Source: Deltaproteobacteria bacterium (GTDB lineage: Bacteria; Desulfobacterota; Dissulfuribacteria; Dissulfuribacterales; QOAL01). Taken from it: DNA of 58,509 nt. Made by a program: the position numbers and the translations under genes. The stretch covers positions 1-58,509 of the forward strand of contig JALVJO010000154.1 in assembly GCA_027028245.1 (NCBI GenBank), in the 5' to 3' direction. The number at the start of each line of letters is the position of its first letter. Position 1 is the stretch's first letter. Below, one piece after another: positions 43,607-52,624 of this stretch. The notes under the pieces are model-generated. The model worked only from the letters and a program-made list of their open reading frames with translations, did no database searches and was not told where the DNA came from.

Positions 43607-43852
43607 TCAGATGGATCCGGGTTCAAACCAGCGGAATACCACTCTTCCTTCGCTGTCGGTGAAGCTTCCCATGAGAATAAGAATGGTATCTATGAATACC
43701 CATATGCCGAAGCCTCCCAGGCTGATGAGCATGAGAAGCCCGGTGCCTACTTTGCCCACATAGAAACGGTGGAATCCAAGTGCACCGAAAAAGAGGCACA
43801 GCAGCAGGGTAACCAGGCGCGACTTCGGTGAAATATCAGCTGGTAGTGTCAT
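43607..43852 (-). CDS. TM2-domain membrane protein
   Basis: Eighty-one residues with the TM2 pattern: basic start, SRLVTLLLCLFFGALGFHRF, YVGKVGTGLLMLISLGG, then GIWVFIDTILIL and a short acidic tail. The two helices flank the FYVGK loop. The molecular function of TM2 proteins is not known. Its ATG overlaps the stop of the hybrid kinase gene by four bases, so it is co-translated with the kinase; a role in membrane sensing is possible but not shown. Confidence 0.87.
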   Translation of the reverse strand: MTLPADISPKSRLVTLLLCLFFGALGFHRFYVGKVGTGLLMLISLGGFGIWVFIDTILILMGSFTDSEGRVVFRWFEPGSI

Positions 43853-46344
43853 GAGTCTTCATCTGCATCCGTGGAACTGGAATTCTGGAACAGATTATTG
43901 AGGGCCTGTTCAAGGGTTGAAAGCCTGTATGGTTTATGAATAAATCCCCTTATATTTAGGGAGGAAGCGGTACTTGTAATTTCATCGCCGTCGTATCCGC
44001 TGGAAAGAAGAATTCTTGCGTTTTTATCAATCTCGAGGATCCGGCGGCAGGCCTCGATGCCGTCTATTTCCGGCATGGTGAGATCCATTATCACCCCGTC
44101 TATATCGTCTTTCCTTTTCCTAAAGACATTTACGGCCTCAATGCCGTTTTCTGCAGTTATAACGGAAAATCCGTGGAATTCCAGCATGCTGGAAGCAACA
44201 TCCAAAACGGATGATTCATCATCAACCAGGAGTATCAGGCCTTTGTTGCATTTGGCTGCCTCCTTCAGGACCGTTTTCTTGGGAAGGGGCTTGGCGGCAC
44301 CTTCTATTGCAGGAAGAATGATTTTTACAATTGTGCCCCTGCCCGGGCTGCTTTTAATTCTGATGGCTCCTCTATGCCCCCTGATTATTCCCAGGACGGC
44401 AGCCATCCCGAGCCCCCTGCCGGTGAATTTCGTGGTGAAAAACGGCTCAAAGATCCTGGCCTTGGTTTCCTCGGACATGCCGCAGCCGTTGTCAGATATC
44501 TCAAGACAGGAGTATCTGCCGGGGGATAGCACCTCTCCTGAAATATAGGAGTCGATTTCAGCGGTATCGAGCTGGCAGAAGCCAGTGGAAATGGTCACCG
44601 TCCCTCTTCTGTCTTCCAGGGCCTCGGAGGCATTTATGATAAGGTTCATGATAACCTGCTGGATCTGGGATGGATCCGCCTTGATCATTACGGGTTCTGG
44701 GGAGAGGTTGAAGTTCAGCACTGCCTTTTTGTTTATGGACATCTTCAGCATGTTGTGGATATCCTGCAAAAGTTCATTTAGGTCTATGTCTGTTATGAGG
44801 AATTTACCCCGGCCTGAATAGGCCAGCATCTGCCTGCATAGAGCCGAGGCCTTGTGTGCAGCAGAAATTATTGCTTTCAGGTTTTCAGATTGTGCCTGGG
44901 AGGTCCCTTTCTTTTCCAAGGCAAGTTCTGCATTTCCCAGAATGGCCATCAGGATGTTGTTGAAATCATGTGCGATGCCCCCGGCAAGGACCCCAAGGCT
45001 TTCCAGTTTCTGCACGTGCTGCATCTTTTGCTCCATGGCAATGCGCTGGGAAATATCCCTGACGACCCCGAGAAATCCCAGGATCTGACCGTCTTTTGAT
45101 CTGACCGGGCCTCCTACAACCTCGGCATGAAATGCGCTTCCGTCTTTCTTTTTCAAGCGGGTTATAAAGGGTTTTGTGGTTTTCGGGGAATCTAAGGAAA
45201 AAAAGAGCTTACCGATTCTTTCATGGTCTCTTGCATCCACGTATACGTCACGGGTGGGAGTGCCCTGGAGCTCCTCGCTGGTGAATCCCGTGGTTTCTTC
45301 AGCAGCCGGGTTGACCTTAAGAATCCTGCGGTCTTTGTCTGCAAAAACTACTATATCGCGTATGGAATTGAAGATGGCCTCGAATTCGGCCGCTTTTTCG
45401 GCGATCTTTTTTTCTGCCGCAAGTCTGTGGGTAAGGTCCCTTACTACCGCGATAATCCGTTCCTTTCCTGCTATTTTCGCCATGGAAAGGGATACCTCAG
45501 ACCAGAATAGTGTGCCGTCAGCCCGCCTGGAATGCCAGCGGAAGGTCTGGTTTCCTGTTTCTCGAACCTTGCCAAGGTGTTTCAATGCCTCTTCATGGCT
45601 AAATGGCGCTGTTCCCCTGGAAAGGTCTCCTATTGCAGCCTGCCGCAGCTCAGATTCGCTCATCCGGTATAATTTCTGGGCTGCCCTGTTTGTTTCAAGA
45701 ATCCTTCCGGTATCCGGGTCATGGATGAATATTGCATCCTGGACCATATTGAATATCGTGGAATATCTGTCCTCTGTCTCCTTCCTTTTCTGCTGGTGAA
45801 GCTGACACCTGATGGCAACTGCGGACTGGCTGGCCATGGCCTGGAACATGTTTTTTTCCAGGGCGCTGAAGAGCCGCCTTTGCCGGGTATGGCCTATCAT
45901 CACCCCGGCTACGTCTCTTTCTCTACGCATAGGTACGGCTATGGCGGATGTTATCCTTTCTTTCCATACCAGGTCAGGAACCTGGAAACGTTTCTCCTTA
46001 TGAAAATCCGGTACTATGGCTGGCTTTCCCTGGGAAAAGCAGTACCCGGCCAGACCTTCTCCTGGTTTTATGTAATAGGAATCTATGATATCTTCCGGGA
46101 AGCCAATGGTATCCTTGATCAGCAGTTGCTGTCTTTCGGGAATCCACAAAAGGATGGTGGCATAATCCAGCTCCAGGTATTCTGATGCACAGATGTTGCA
46201 GAACCTGAAAAGCTGTTTTTGGCCTGTAATCGCCAGGAGACCCTCAGAGAATTTCTGAAGGAAATCCATGGCATTTCTTTCTTTTTTCAGCTGTGATTTT
46301 AATTTTTTAATGCGATTTTTCCAGGGCTGAGCTGCCTTTTCCAT
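43849..46344 (-). CDS. GAF-PAS-PAS hybrid histidine kinase with receiver
   Basis: Cytosolic hybrid kinase, 831 residues, no membrane segment. Order: helical head, GAF domain (about 30-180), PAS 1 (about 195-305, IFNMVQDAIFIHDPDTG), PAS 2 (about 320-440, IFNSIRDIVVFADKD), dimerisation domain with His in GIAHDFNNILMA, HATPase (NASEAL, DNGCGM, GRGLGMA) and a C-terminal receiver (LILLVDDES, Asp in GVIMDLTMPEIDG, Lys in HKPY). No output domain, so signalling continues through a partner such as the CheY-like protein or a phosphotransfer protein elsewhere. GAF and PAS hint at ligand, light or redox input. Confidence 0.95.
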   Translation of the reverse strand: MEKAAQPWKNRIKKLKSQLKKERNAMDFLQKFSEGLLAITGQKQLFRFCNICASEYLELDYATILLWIPERQQLLIKDTIGFPEDIIDSYYIKPGEGLAGYCFSQGKPAIVPDFHKEKRFQVPDLVWKERITSAIAVPMRRERDVAGVMIGHTRQRRLFSALEKNMFQAMASQSAVAIRCQLHQQKRKETEDRYSTIFNMVQDAIFIHDPDTGRILETNRAAQKLYRMSESELRQAAIGDLSRGTAPFSHEEALKHLGKVRETGNQTFRWHSRRADGTLFWSEVSLSMAKIAGKERIIAVVRDLTHRLAAEKKIAEKAAEFEAIFNSIRDIVVFADKDRRILKVNPAAEETTGFTSEELQGTPTRDVYVDARDHERIGKLFFSLDSPKTTKPFITRLKKKDGSAFHAEVVGGPVRSKDGQILGFLGVVRDISQRIAMEQKMQHVQKLESLGVLAGGIAHDFNNILMAILGNAELALEKKGTSQAQSENLKAIISAAHKASALCRQMLAYSGRGKFLITDIDLNELLQDIHNMLKMSINKKAVLNFNLSPEPVMIKADPSQIQQVIMNLIINASEALEDRRGTVTISTGFCQLDTAEIDSYISGEVLSPGRYSCLEISDNGCGMSEETKARIFEPFFTTKFTGRGLGMAAVLGIIRGHRGAIRIKSSPGRGTIVKIILPAIEGAAKPLPKKTVLKEAAKCNKGLILLVDDESSVLDVASSMLEFHGFSVITAENGIEAVNVFRKRKDDIDGVIMDLTMPEIDGIEACRRILEIDKNARILLSSGYDGDEITSTASSLNIRGFIHKPYRLSTLEQALNNLFQNSSSTDADEDS

Positions 46345-46390
46345 CTCCGTTACTCGTTTGGTGTTGAATTGTTTAAATAAATATCATGCC

Positions 46391-47128
46391 ATGCATATTT
46401 ATGGAAATAAAAAATACATTGCCGGACCGCAGGTAATATATGAGGACAATCATCTCCTGGTGCTGGAAAAACCGCCGGGCATGCCCTCGGTGCCGGATGC
46501 CAGCAGGGATCTGTCTCTATTGGACTGGGGCAGGACATATTTGAAACATACAAGAAACAAGCCGGGCAATGTTTTTCTGGCCGTGATTCACAGAATAGAC
46601 AGACCGGTTTCCGGACTGGTGTGCTTTGCCGTCACTTCTAAGGCAGCATCCAGGCTGTCGGCGCAGCTCAGGGAACACCGCATTGGAAAGAGATACCTGG
46701 CCGTGTCTGCCGGCAGACCTCTGGAGCGCTCCGGGAAGATCGAAAATTATCTTCGTAAGGACAGGGAGAGAAACGTGGTGGAAAGGGCTGAAACGAGCCA
46801 AGAGGGGGCGCAGTCAGCGGTGACCAGATGGCAGATGCTCCAGTGCAGGAAGGATTTGTGTCTTTTTGCACTGGAGCCTGTAACAGGAAGGTCTCATCAG
46901 TTGAGGGTACATATGGCAGGGATGAAATGTCCCATTTTCGGGGATCGGAAATATGGGAGCAGGGACAGGTTTTTGAGTGGAAGGGCGATTGCTCTTCATT
47001 CCTTCAGGCTCTCACTGGAGCACCCTACCAGGAAGGAGATGATGGAGTTTGAATCCCTGCCTCCGAAATGCTTTCCATATTCGATCTTTTCGCGTTATGT
47101 TTACAGATTCCATGATAAATTGAATTAG
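46391..47128 (+). CDS. RluA-family pseudouridine synthase
   Basis: RNA uridine isomerase, about 245 residues. The RluA signature HRIDRPVSGLV (near residue 62) carries the catalytic Asp; GRSHQLRVHMA near residue 180 is the second conserved stretch. There is no S4 domain at the N-terminus, as in RluA/RluC-short types. The start is uncertain: an in-frame TTG at 46358 would add 11 residues, and neither has a clear ribosome site. It is divergent from the hybrid kinase with only 46 bases between the coding regions. The target RNA cannot be told. Confidence 0.87.
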   Translation: MHIYGNKKYIAGPQVIYEDNHLLVLEKPPGMPSVPDASRDLSLLDWGRTYLKHTRNKPGNVFLAVIHRIDRPVSGLVCFAVTSKAASRLSAQLREHRIGKRYLAVSAGRPLERSGKIENYLRKDRERNVVERAETSQEGAQSAVTRWQMLQCRKDLCLFALEPVTGRSHQLRVHMAGMKCPIFGDRKYGSRDRFLSGRAIALHSFRLSLEHPTRKEMMEFESLPPKCFPYSIFSRYVYRFHDKLN

Positions 47129-47237
47129 TATTTCTGGAAAAATTTAAGAGTTGAAGTTAATCTTTTACAGGCGTTAGTCCAGGGCAACAAAATATTCTTG
47201 GATAAGTACGTATGAAATTTATTGAAATTTTTTTCAT

Positions 47238-47246
47238 TGCTATACA
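47238..47246 (+). promoter_or_regulatory. Candidate extended -10 promoter for the GH57 gene
   Basis: TGC-TATACA, a TGn extended -10 element 37 bases before the ATG at 47283. TTTATT 17 bases upstream is a poor -35. Confidence 0.35.
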
Positions 47247-47282
47247 TATTATGTTTTAATCTATTTTTTTGAGGAAAAATTT

Positions 47283-50200
47283 ATGTCTTCTTCCATTCCA
47301 CTGGTATCTGCAGTTCATTGCAGAAATTATGATCATGAACACTGCAGTATAAAGGTTTCGGGCGATCTCATTCAGGTCTTTTGGGACGAGACCATCTCCA
47401 GGCAGGTTAATACAGCCATGGAAGACCTCTGGGTGCAGATATTCCGCCCTGGAGAGGATCTTCCTGTTTTTGAGAAGAAGTGTACGGATCTTCACTCCAC
47501 AGAATTTTATCTGGCCCAAAGCGGAAATTTTGATTTCAGGCTGGTGGTAAAAGAGCACTCGAAGCTCTACATGGCAACAGACTGTCACTACACTCCAAAG
47601 GTGAATCTGGTTTCTGAAAACGAACTTCGTCACCACCTCACCTGGGCTGATATAGACTGGGAAAGGGTCAAGAACCAGGTAGAAAGGGCGGCACGAGTTG
47701 ACTGGAACAAGGAAATAGATCTCTTTGTGCACTGCCTCAGAAAGCCTGACAATCCGCTTGATCTTCCAGAGGAGGAATGGATCAGGGTGGGGCCGGGAGA
47801 CTATACAGTCATTATGGGATCCCTCCTCAAGGTCAATCTGGCCGTGGTGAAAAAAGATGTGGAGGATGACACCGGCCGACTCCAGGCAAACCTCAAGGAC
47901 CCGACGGTGCTCAAGATAATTTTTTCAATAGCCTTTGATGACCCGGATACCATCTCCCGGCTTTTTAATACGCGCATAGAGATACCTGCGGATGCTCCAT
48001 ATTTTGAACTTAAAAGGGAAGTGTGGGAAGAAGACAGTGTGCAGCTTCGGGCCTGGTGGAAGATACCCCAGACAGACTGGGACCGCATGGATCAGGAGAT
48101 CTTAAAGCCCCTTGCATGTTCATGGGATGATACCCAGCTTGAAATAGAACTTCTGGAATGCGGATCCCGAGGCAAGGAGCCTGTTCAGGGGCAGGGGGGT
48201 ATTATCCTGCCTGGGGCATCAGACTGGCTGTTTACCAATTTAAAGGACGGCAGAGCTTACCAGGCTGTAATCTATTTGAATATCCCTTCAAAAAAAAGGC
48301 GTATGGAACTCATGTATTCCACCCTGAGTTTCGTGCCTGTAAAACCCGACCAGATAGTGCTTATTCCCATTGACGAGGTCAGGGCCTATACCTATTGGCA
48401 CCTGGACAGGGACCGGCTTGCCCAAAGGCTCTTAGAGCTTTCAGATCGCACCGGACAGGAGGTAAAGACCTATATAAAGATTTACGAGGAATGGGCCGGG
48501 CAGCTCTTTCACCATATGCACAAGGACGTAGAGGTGCATCTGGAATTTACGGACAACTGGTATTTGAACCTTGAGCCGGACAAGGTTTACAGGGTTCAGC
48601 TCATTGCAGCTTCCGGCACCGAGGTTATGGACCTTACAGACGTCTCAAACTCTATCCAGACCCCGAGACTCTTTCACGGAAACAACCCCATAGATTATCG
48701 GGAAGTTCATCCGGATTCAGTGCATCCCTCCATAAGAAAGCTGGAATCCCGAATGGGAACGTCAGAAAATTCCATCGGCCTCCTGGTGCTGCACCTCCAT
48801 GCACATCTTCCCTATTTCAGAAAGAGGGTTTCCTACGGCGATACCGGCTTCTGGCAGCCCCTGGGATTTCCGCCTGAATGGTTTCACGAGGCCGTAAAGG
48901 ATACCTATGTACCCCTGATCCTCATGTTCGAAAACCTTGCTGCAGAGGGAGTGGATTTTCGCATGTCCATGGATATTTCTCCCACGCTCACCAATATGAT
49001 GAGAGACTCCCTGCTGCAAGAGGAATTCCTTCGCTACATAGATGCACATATCAACCTGGCGAGGGCCGAGGTGGACCGGACCAGGCGGCAGGCCATGCAA
49101 TATCACGATACGGCCTGGATGCACCTCAACCGTTTTCTTGAGATAAGGGATTGCTTTTTGAAATATGACTGCGACCTTACCAGGGCCTTCAGGGATTTTC
49201 AGGACAGGGGATACCTGGAAATATCTACCTGCGGCGCCACCCACGGCTTCCTTCCCTTTCACACGGCCTTTCCCGAAGCAGTCAGAGGGCAGATAGAAAC
49301 GGCTGTCCTGGATTACGAAGACACCTTCGGCACAAAGCCCAGAGGCATATGGCTTCCAGAGTGTGCCTATGTGCCGGGCCTTGAAAAATTCGTGGAACGG
49401 GCAGGTCTCAGGTATTTCTTTACCGAGACCCATGCAGTGACCCTTGCAGACTGTCCCCCTGCCTTTGGAACCCATGCGCCCGTTTTTGTAAAAGGAAGCG
49501 ACGTGGCGGCATTTGCCCGAGATCCTGAAACGGGCAAGCAGGTGTGGAGCGGCGAAGAAGGCTATCCTGGAGATCCGGATTACCTGGATTTCCATTTCAA
49601 GGGGGGGCCTCTTCGCTACAACAGGATCACCACAAGGACAAATGACTACAAAGAACCTTACGTGAGGCAGTGGGCCCTGGAAAAGGCGGCCCGCCATGCC
49701 CAGCACTTCATGGAGGCCAGGAATTTCAGGTTCCAGTACATCAAGAACTGGTTCTGGAAGAAGCCCCTGGTGGTGGCCATGTACGATGCCGAACTCTTCG
49801 GTCACCATTGGTTCGAGGGAACGGACTTTCTCTATTTTCTCCTCAAGAAATTCTATTACGATCAGAACGAGACAGAGCTTATCACGCCCATAAGCTACCT
49901 GAACCGCTATCCAAGAAACCAGGAGGTCTTCCTCAACCCATCATCCTGGGGAGACAAGGGCACCTTTGACAAGTGGATGTACGGCTCGGTTTCATGGATG
50001 CACCGTCATACCCATGAGGCTGTCAGGGAACTGGTGGCCATGGCATCTCACATGAGGGATCACGAAAAGGATGATGAGACCGCAAGGCGCATAGTATCCC
50101 AGGCAGGAAGAGAGGTGCTGCAGTCCATGAACAGTGACATCCCCTTTGTCATATCAAACGGACATTTCGTGGACAGGATGAAAGAATCCTATTTTGAAGA

Positions 50201-50345
50201 CCTGGAAAGATTCTGGATTCTGGCATCCATATACTGGGATAAGGACAGGAACAGCCCCTCCAACCTCTGCCGGCTGGAAAATCTCGAGATGACAAACCCC
50301 ATCTTTCCAAGGATTGATCCTGAAGTATTTGCTTTTGGAGGATGA
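47283..50345 (+). CDS. GH57 alpha-glucan branching enzyme with DUF4912 domains
   Basis: A 1020-residue cytosolic enzyme. The C-terminal 530 residues are a GH57 barrel starting LLVLHLHAHLPYF. Both catalytic motifs are present: the nucleophile Glu in GIWLPECAYVPG and the acid Asp in MYDAELFGHHWFEG, the pattern of GH57 1,4-alpha-glucan branching enzymes (glycogen synthesis). The first 480 residues carry beta-rich DUF4912 material: one module at about 10-110, and a clear one at about 345-465 ending in DNWYLNLEPDKVYRVQ, which binds starch-like glucan in related proteins. Alpha-amylase is less likely given the ECAYxPG motif. No other glycogen genes are in the window. Confidence 0.9.
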   Translation: MSSSIPLVSAVHCRNYDHEHCSIKVSGDLIQVFWDETISRQVNTAMEDLWVQIFRPGEDLPVFEKKCTDLHSTEFYLAQSGNFDFRLVVKEHSKLYMATDCHYTPKVNLVSENELRHHLTWADIDWERVKNQVERAARVDWNKEIDLFVHCLRKPDNPLDLPEEEWIRVGPGDYTVIMGSLLKVNLAVVKKDVEDDTGRLQANLKDPTVLKIIFSIAFDDPDTISRLFNTRIEIPADAPYFELKREVWEEDSVQLRAWWKIPQTDWDRMDQEILKPLACSWDDTQLEIELLECGSRGKEPVQGQGGIILPGASDWLFTNLKDGRAYQAVIYLNIPSKKRRMELMYSTLSFVPVKPDQIVLIPIDEVRAYTYWHLDRDRLAQRLLELSDRTGQEVKTYIKIYEEWAGQLFHHMHKDVEVHLEFTDNWYLNLEPDKVYRVQLIAASGTEVMDLTDVSNSIQTPRLFHGNNPIDYREVHPDSVHPSIRKLESRMGTSENSIGLLVLHLHAHLPYFRKRVSYGDTGFWQPLGFPPEWFHEAVKDTYVPLILMFENLAAEGVDFRMSMDISPTLTNMMRDSLLQEEFLRYIDAHINLARAEVDRTRRQAMQYHDTAWMHLNRFLEIRDCFLKYDCDLTRAFRDFQDRGYLEISTCGATHGFLPFHTAFPEAVRGQIETAVLDYEDTFGTKPRGIWLPECAYVPGLEKFVERAGLRYFFTETHAVTLADCPPAFGTHAPVFVKGSDVAAFARDPETGKQVWSGEEGYPGDPDYLDFHFKGGPLRYNRITTRTNDYKEPYVRQWALEKAARHAQHFMEARNFRFQYIKNWFWKKPLVVAMYDAELFGHHWFEGTDFLYFLLKKFYYDQNETELITPISYLNRYPRNQEVFLNPSSWGDKGTFDKWMYGSVSWMHRHTHEAVRELVAMASHMRDHEKDDETARRIVSQAGREVLQSMNSDIPFVISNGHFVDRMKESYFEDLERFWILASIYWDKDRNSPSNLCRLENLEMTNPIFPRIDPEVFAFGG

Positions 50346-50783
50346 CAGCATATTTAGGCCTTAGGTGCTGTAAATCTAAGATAAATCGCAGGATCAGACA
50401 AAATTGCTGGCCCCTTTCGGTTTTAGCTTTCTGTGATAAGCACATGGTATTAATTCTCATTTCCTCGTTCGGCATGCAGGAGTTACCATGAAAATAGCTC
50501 AAAGCTGAAAGCTCAAGGCAAAAGAAGGCATGATTGTTTGCTTTTATCTTTCAGCTTTCGACTTTGAGCATCGAGCTAACTTTCATGGTCAGGGGGTGAC
50601 AAACCCCATGTCATGAAAGTTTAAGTAGGAAATTCCCCTGAGCATTCAAAGTGCAGATCAGCCATAGAAGATCGTAGAAATTCCACTTGTCAGGAGAAAA
50701 CGGCAATTCAGCGAGGAGGAATTAGGGAATAAGATTTGCTTCACAAAATTACCCAGTACGGAAAATAAATGGGTTTTTATTCT
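50346..50783. other. Intergenic region with hairpins
   Basis: Between the GH57 gene and the ribosome site of the GH114-like gene. It holds an imperfect inverted repeat (GCTCAAAGCTGAAAGCTC near 50497 against GCTTTCGACTTTGAGC near 50555) and a clearer hairpin AACTTTCATG (50578-50587) with CATGAAAGTT (50612-50621). GGCATGCAGGAG near 50471 resembles an end of the 39976 repeat. No gene and no good terminator T-run seen. Confidence 0.4.
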
Positions 50784-50800
50784 AGGAGGATCTAAGAACG

Positions 50801-50818
50801 ATGAAAATAGCAGGTTGT
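50801..50818 (+). pseudogene. Detached first codons of the GH114-like gene
   Basis: ATGAAAATAGCAGGTTGT encodes M-K-I-A-G-C behind an AGGAGG ribosome site ten bases upstream. Removing the MITE and one target duplication joins these codons in frame to LLAVMSLLFVLFTGSVLFA at 51063 onward, giving a typical signal peptide. With the element in place this frame runs into the MITE and stops at TGA 50969-50971. Confidence 0.75.
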
Positions 50819-50820
50819 CT

Positions 50821-51056
50821 AGGGAGCATTGCCAGTTTGTCCCCGGAAGAGAAATGGCGAGGAATGGCAAGGATCGGCGCATTTCTCTCAAGGTTCACCA
50901 AGCCGCTGTGCAGCTTTCAAATTCTTCTCGAATACAGACATGGCCAATCTCATCGGCTTGGCTGCGGCTGAAGTTGGCTTCCTTGTGATGAAACCTTTCA
51001 AGAAATACCCCTTCCTTGCCAGAGGCACAAAGAGGGGACAAACTGGCAATGCTCCG
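50821..51056. mobile_element. MITE copy 2 (about 236 bp), with 8-bp target duplication
   Basis: Terminal inverted repeats GGGAGCATTGCCAGTTTGTC.. (50822-50844) and its inverse at 51034-51055. Direct repeat GGTTGTCT at 50813-50820 and 51057-51064 is an 8-base target site duplication. The interior matches copy 1 in reverse orientation. No transposase is encoded; it would need one elsewhere in the genome. It lies within the signal-peptide codons of the GH114-like gene. Confidence 0.85.
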
Positions 51057-51074
51057 GGTTGTCTGTTGGCCGTC

Positions 51075-52592
51075 ATGTCTCTTCTTTTTGTCCTTTTCAC
51101 AGGATCGGTCCTTTTTGCATACGAGCTGGATGTTTCCAGTTGTTCGGCCAGGCCGGAGGGTCCAGGCGTTCTGGCTGTTTCAGGCTTGGTCATAAGCCCT
51201 TCAGAAGAGTCTTCCACGACCTATCGTGCCCGTCTTGTGTGGGATCCCGAAAAGGACTGTTTTCTGGTTGCCGATCTGCAAAGACAATATCCGCTCCATA
51301 GGAATATCACTGCCACGTTTTTCTGGGTGGGTGAAAAGGCCAGCGATGAGAACGGAGGTATTCCTAATCTGGCAAGTGCATGGGATGAAGACTGGATTGG
51401 TCACTACGGCGGTTTGGACGACCCGAATAATCGTTCCGGCTATTTGCCCGCCAGTTTTGCTCCAGGGGAAAATCCATTTTATGCAGCTCTTCCATGCAAT
51501 GACCTGGATGAAAACGGCAATGCGAAACCAGAGGTACGTGCTGTTGTCTATTGGGCAGATTCTTCCGGAAAGATTTCTGACGGAAACTCCATCTTGAAGG
51601 ACAGATGGATCAAGATCATGAAGGGGGGCCGCACGGCCTATGCCCAATGGGAAGATGTTGGTCCTTTTGGAGAAGATGACTGTAACTATGTATTCGGAGA
51701 CAACCTTCCTGCAAGTCGGTTCAACCAGCAGGCCGGGATCGATGTATCTCCTGCCGTTCGGGATTATCTGGGACTAGATGATATAGACAAGGTGGATTGG
51801 CAGTTTGTGGATCAAAAAGATGTTCCCGACGGCCCCTGGCTAACTGTGGTTTCCCCCAACAAGCCGAACTGGTACCAGCCTGGAAAAGGCATCACGTGGC
51901 AATGGCAGCTGAATGGGGCGGTCAATACCGGATACGATGTTGATCTCTATGATGTTGACCTCTTTGAGACAGATAAAGAGATAATTAAAAGACTTCATGA
52001 CCAGGGGCGTAAAGTGATATGCTATTTTTCTGCCGGCACGGCAGAGGACTGGAGGAATGACTTTAACAAGTTCCATGGAGAGGATCTCGGAAGGCCTCTG
52101 GAGGAATGGGAGGGTGAACGCTGGCTGGATATCCGCTCCGATAACGTAAGAAATATCATGCTTCAACGCCTTGATCTGGCAGTAGAGAAGGGTTGTGATG
52201 GGGTTGAGCCGGACAATGTCGACGGTTTTAACAATGACACAGGGTTTTTTCTGACAGCTTCAGATCAGTTGGATTTTAATAAATTTTTGGCAGTAAATGC
52301 CCATAAAAAGGGCCTTGCAGCCGCTTTGAAGAATGATCTGGAGCAGGCCGGAGAACTTAGTAACTGTTTTGATTTTATTCTTCTTGAAGAATGTTTTCGC
52401 TTTCAGGAGTGCAGTTTGGCAAGACCTTTTTTAGACAGGGGTAAACCAGTTCTGGATGTAGAATACGACAGACAGTATATTGACGATCCTTATGCCAGGA
52501 GAAATCTTTGCAAAAGGGCCGGCAATACAGGTATAAGTTTGCTTATTCTGCCTCTGGATCTGGATGATGAATTCAGGATAAGCTGTCAATAG
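51075..52592 (+). CDS. GH114-like glycoside hydrolase, 5' end split by a MITE
   Basis: Remaining body of a secreted protein (about 505 residues from the ATG at 51075). A signal-like helix (MSLLFVLFTGSVLFAY), a beta-rich region of about 220 residues (function unknown), then a TIM-barrel of the GH114 type (endo-alpha-1,4-polygalactosaminidase-like): WQWQLNGAVNT, VICYFSAGTAEDWR, GCDGVEPDNVDGF and LLEECF. The frame is open upstream to 50829 only through MITE sequence. The original ATG at 50801 is out of frame (244 inserted bases, one more than a multiple of three), so a normal product needs reinitiation, for example at ATG 50988 or 51075; neither has a clear ribosome site. It is either crippled or translated at low level. 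Confidence 0.8.
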   Translation: MSLLFVLFTGSVLFAYELDVSSCSARPEGPGVLAVSGLVISPSEESSTTYRARLVWDPEKDCFLVADLQRQYPLHRNITATFFWVGEKASDENGGIPNLASAWDEDWIGHYGGLDDPNNRSGYLPASFAPGENPFYAALPCNDLDENGNAKPEVRAVVYWADSSGKISDGNSILKDRWIKIMKGGRTAYAQWEDVGPFGEDDCNYVFGDNLPASRFNQQAGIDVSPAVRDYLGLDDIDKVDWQFVDQKDVPDGPWLTVVSPNKPNWYQPGKGITWQWQLNGAVNTGYDVDLYDVDLFETDKEIIKRLHDQGRKVICYFSAGTAEDWRNDFNKFHGEDLGRPLEEWEGERWLDIRSDNVRNIMLQRLDLAVEKGCDGVEPDNVDGFNNDTGFFLTASDQLDFNKFLAVNAHKKGLAAALKNDLEQAGELSNCFDFILLEECFRFQECSLARPFLDRGKPVLDVEYDRQYIDDPYARRNLCKRAGNTGISLLILPLDLDDEFRISCQ

Positions 52593-52624
52593 CCCAGGTT
52601 ATGGCTTTTCGTTAATTTTGGATA

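Noticed and set aside
43294-43626. 110-codon frame on the minus strand
   Set aside because: Made of MITE copy 1 sequence. Its peptide resembles the upstream extension at 50829 only because both are the same element.
48762-49808. Open frame of 348 codons on the minus strand
   Set aside because: Mirrors the GH57 catalytic barrel; no ribosome site or domain.
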